DNA from: Gemmataceae bacterium
GTDB lineage: Bacteria > Planctomycetota > Planctomycetia > Gemmatales > Gemmataceae
Direction of reading: 5' to 3'
DNA: 64,000 nucleotides
Assembly: GCA_901538445.1 (NCBI GenBank)
Contig: LR594584.1
Coordinates: forward strand, 3,381,586 to 3,445,585
Within the stretch, counting starts at the first letter, position 1. The number at the start of each line of letters is the position of its first letter. Shown in pieces: positions 62,184-64,000 of this stretch. The translations under genes were made by a program, and so were the position numbers. Under the pieces are notes generated by a model that was not told the DNA's origin, made no database searches, and was given only the letters and a program-made list of their open reading frames with translations.

Positions 62184-63413
62184 ATGGAACCCCACTACCA
62201 CCCCGTCCTGGTGATCTCGCTGATCGCCGTCGTCGCCCCGCTCATCGCCGAGTTGCCGTTCCGCTTCCGGGTGCCCGGTGTCGTGCTGGAGATCGTTCTG
62301 GGGATCGTGGTCGGCCCGCAGGTGCTCGGCCTCGTCCGCCCGGAGGGCATCGTCACCGCCCTGGGGTCGATCGGGCTGTGCTTCCTCTTCGTCCTCGCGG
62401 GGATCGAACTCGACTTCCGCCGCATGCGCGGCCGCCCGGCGCAGTTGGCCGTGGGCGGGTGGGTCGCGTCGCTGGCGCTCGGGCTCGGCGCGGCGGGGCT
62501 CATGAGCTGGTCCGGCCTGATCGGGCCGCCGCTGCTCGTCGCCATGGCCCTGACCACGACCGCGATCGGCGCGCTGCTCCCGATCCTCCGCGACGCGGGC
62601 GAGTTGACCCGGCGGTTCGGCGCGCTCACGCTCGCGGCCGGGGCGATGGGCGAGTTCGGCCCGCTGCTGCTCCTGTCGCTGGTGCCGCTCACGGCGGAAA
62701 AGACGTTCGGGGGCAACGCGCTGGTACTCGCGGGGTTCGTGGCCCTCGCCGTGGCCGCGGCGGTCGTCGCGATGCGCGTCCAACCGCCGCGGTTCCTCGA
62801 AATGCTCCGGCGGCACCTGCACAAGACGAGCCAGCTCCCGGTGCGGCTCGCGGTGCTCCTGACCGCGGCCCTGGTGGTCGCCGCCGGGGAGCTGGGCCTG
62901 GAACTCTTGATCGGCGCGTTCGCCGCGGGGATGATTGTCGGCGTGGTGACCCGCGGGGAGGAGGCCGAGCCGTTCCACCACAAGCTCGACGGCCTCGGGT
63001 TCGGGTTCCTTATCCCGATCTTCTTCGTGGTCACCGGCGTCAAGTTCGACCTGAATGCGCTACTCGAAAGCGGCGAGGCGCTCGTGTGCGTGCCGCTGTT
63101 CCTCGGCCTGTTCCTCGTCGTCCGCGGCGTGCCGGTGCTCCTGTACCGCCGCGAATTCGGGGGCCGCGACCGGCTGGCGCTCGCGTTCTACTCCGCGGCC
63201 GCGCTGCCGGTCGTCGTCGCGATCACCGAAGTCGGCGTGGAGACCGGGCAGATGCGACCCGGCACTGCCGCCGCGCTGGTGGGGGCGGGCATGATCTCGC
63301 TGCTGATCTTCCCACAGGTCGCGGTGGCGCTGCGGGCGCACGCGGGGTCGCCGCCAGCCCCGGAAGCCGAACCGGCCACCCGCCCGCCCGAGGCCGCGCA
63401 CTCGACCGCGTGA
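62184..63413 (+). CDS. Kef-type cation/proton antiporter (CPA2)
   Basis: A 409-residue membrane protein with about 11-13 helices of the Na+/H+ exchanger fold. VLEIVLGIVVGPQVLGLV and FLFVLAGIELDFRRM (the conserved E-x-D of CPA2 members) are clear; ELLIGAFAAGMIVGV and FFVVTGVKFDLNAL follow. There is no TrkA-N or RCK domain at the C-terminus, unlike KefB/C. It exchanges K+ or Na+ for H+. The ATG at 62184 follows GGAGCGGCCGC. It sits between the two MoxR-like genes, nine bases before the second. The 242-base spacer before it has no gene. Confidence 0.85.
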   Translation: MEPHYHPVLVISLIAVVAPLIAELPFRFRVPGVVLEIVLGIVVGPQVLGLVRPEGIVTALGSIGLCFLFVLAGIELDFRRMRGRPAQLAVGGWVASLALGLGAAGLMSWSGLIGPPLLVAMALTTTAIGALLPILRDAGELTRRFGALTLAAGAMGEFGPLLLLSLVPLTAEKTFGGNALVLAGFVALAVAAAVVAMRVQPPRFLEMLRRHLHKTSQLPVRLAVLLTAALVVAAGELGLELLIGAFAAGMIVGVVTRGEEAEPFHHKLDGLGFGFLIPIFFVVTGVKFDLNALLESGEALVCVPLFLGLFLVVRGVPVLLYRREFGGRDRLALAFYSAAALPVVVAITEVGVETGQMRPGTAAALVGAGMISLLIFPQVAVALRAHAGSPPAPEAEPATRPPEAAHSTA

Positions 63414-63422
63414 CACGCACCG

Positions 63423-64000
63423 ATGGCGAACCCCCAGCCGAGCGCCGTCACGCTCGCCGAAGCGAAGGAGCTGCTCCGCTGCCTCGCGGACGCCGAGAGC
63501 GTGCTGCTGCTGTCGCCGCCCGGGGTCGGGAAGTCCGCGGCGGTCGAGCAGGCGGCCCGCGACGCGGGGCTCGTCGTGCGGTCGCTGCTCGGAACGCAGA
63601 TCGCGCCCGAGGACGTCTCGGGTGTGCCGAAGGTGGTCGGCGGTCGCGCCGTGTTCTGCCCGCCGCGGCTGCTCCTCCCCGACGACGGCAAGCCGTTCTG
63701 CCTGTTCCTCGACGAACTTCCCGCCGCCCCGCCCGACGTGCAGAAGGCGTTCTACTCGCTGCTCCTCGAGCGCCGCATCGGCGAGTACCGCTTGCCGATT
63801 GGGACGTGGGTGGTTGCCGCCGGCAACCGTACCGACGACCGCGCGATCGTTCGCGCGCTTTCCAGCGCACTCGTGAACCGCGTGTTCGTGGTGCCCGTTC
63901 GCGTGGACGCCGCGGAGTGGTTCGCCTGGGCCGAGGCGAGCGGCGTGCGGGCGGACGTTCGCGGGTTCGTGAAGTTCGTCCCGTCCGCCCTCCAGCGCGC
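63423..64000 (+). CDS. MoxR-like AAA+ ATPase (copy 2), C-terminus cut off
   Basis: An open frame of 192 codons from ATG 63423 to the window edge. It is highly similar to copy 1: Walker A SPPGVGKSA, then LLGTQIAPEDVSGVPKVVGG, Walker B CLFLDELPA, PPDVQKAFYSLLLERRIGEY and VVAAGNRTDD are shared almost residue for residue. It begins nine bases after the antiporter stop, so it is in the same operon. The two copies arose by duplication, with the antiporter in between. Confidence 0.85.
   Translation, partial: MANPQPSAVTLAEAKELLRCLADAESVLLLSPPGVGKSAAVEQAARDAGLVVRSLLGTQIAPEDVSGVPKVVGGRAVFCPPRLLLPDDGKPFCLFLDELPAAPPDVQKAFYSLLLERRIGEYRLPIGTWVVAAGNRTDDRAIVRALSSALVNRVFVVPVRVDAAEWFAWAEASGVRADVRGFVKFVPSALQR

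Overview
The window is GC-rich DNA (a hand-counted housekeeping line near 37.0 kb is 73% G+C) and reads as a chromosomal segment of a planctomycete, most likely of the Gemmataceae/Gemmatales. The pointers are three DUF1559 pseudopilin-like genes with an H-X9-DG C-terminal motif, a DUF1501 gene next to a DUF1549/DUF1553 gene, an ECF sigma factor divergent from a Ser/Thr kinase, two FHA proteins, TAT-exported TIM-barrel and cupin-like proteins, and WD40 proteins with signal peptides. No rRNA, tRNA, CRISPR array, transposase or integrase was recognised. The taxonomic call is inference from gene content.

Layout. 0-7 kb: a truncated gene, UDP-glucose 4-epimerase, a CE15-like esterase, a glycosyltransferase/deacetylase pair, two small hypothetical genes and a TIM-barrel epimerase. 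7-11 kb: ECF sigma factor and transmembrane kinase transcribed divergently, then a second TIM-barrel protein. 11-17 kb: a sulfur amino-acid block (cystathionine gamma-family enzyme and cystathionine beta-synthase) with an amidohydrolase, a RidA protein and a diadenylate-cyclase-like protein. 18-28 kb: exported cupin-like protein, MFS transporter, phosphoesterase, FHA proteins, miaA, pseudopilin plus DUF4198-like pair, UGT-type glycosyltransferase, greA and an IrrE-like protein. 28-34 kb: a TipA-type MerR regulator with a 19-bp-spacer promoter, a beta-lactamase-fold hydrolase, a second pseudopilin with a lipoprotein, and an exported alpha/alpha-barrel protein carrying a CxxCH motif. 34-38 kb: a 997-residue zinc-ribbon, charged-repeat, membrane-anchored protein and gluQ.

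38-46 kb: an orphan antitoxin-like gene and a low-GC two-gene cassette (SMC/OLD-type ATPase plus TOPRIM/DUF4276-like partner, overlapping by ATGA). The cassette is the best candidate for an undescribed, probably defence-related system. It is followed by aroC, a small exported protein, threonine aldolase, a WD40 protein and asnS. 46-52 kb: a five-PAS hybrid histidine kinase flanked by asnS and by a decayed copy of the asnS 3' end, then an SGNH hydrolase gene broken by one in-frame TGA, then a WD40 protein. 52-60 kb: a third pseudopilin and the DUF1501 / PPC-domain / DUF1549-DUF1553 module. 60-64 kb: a hypothetical protein, two very similar MoxR-like ATPases and a Kef-type antiporter between them. 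The second ATPase runs off the end.

Several intergenic spacers carry long perfect or covarying inverted repeats (12.4, 14.0, 29.6, 42.3 and 50.1 kb). Some of these probably terminate transcription and others look like dispersed palindromic elements. Functional calls rest on motifs read by eye, because no database search was possible.
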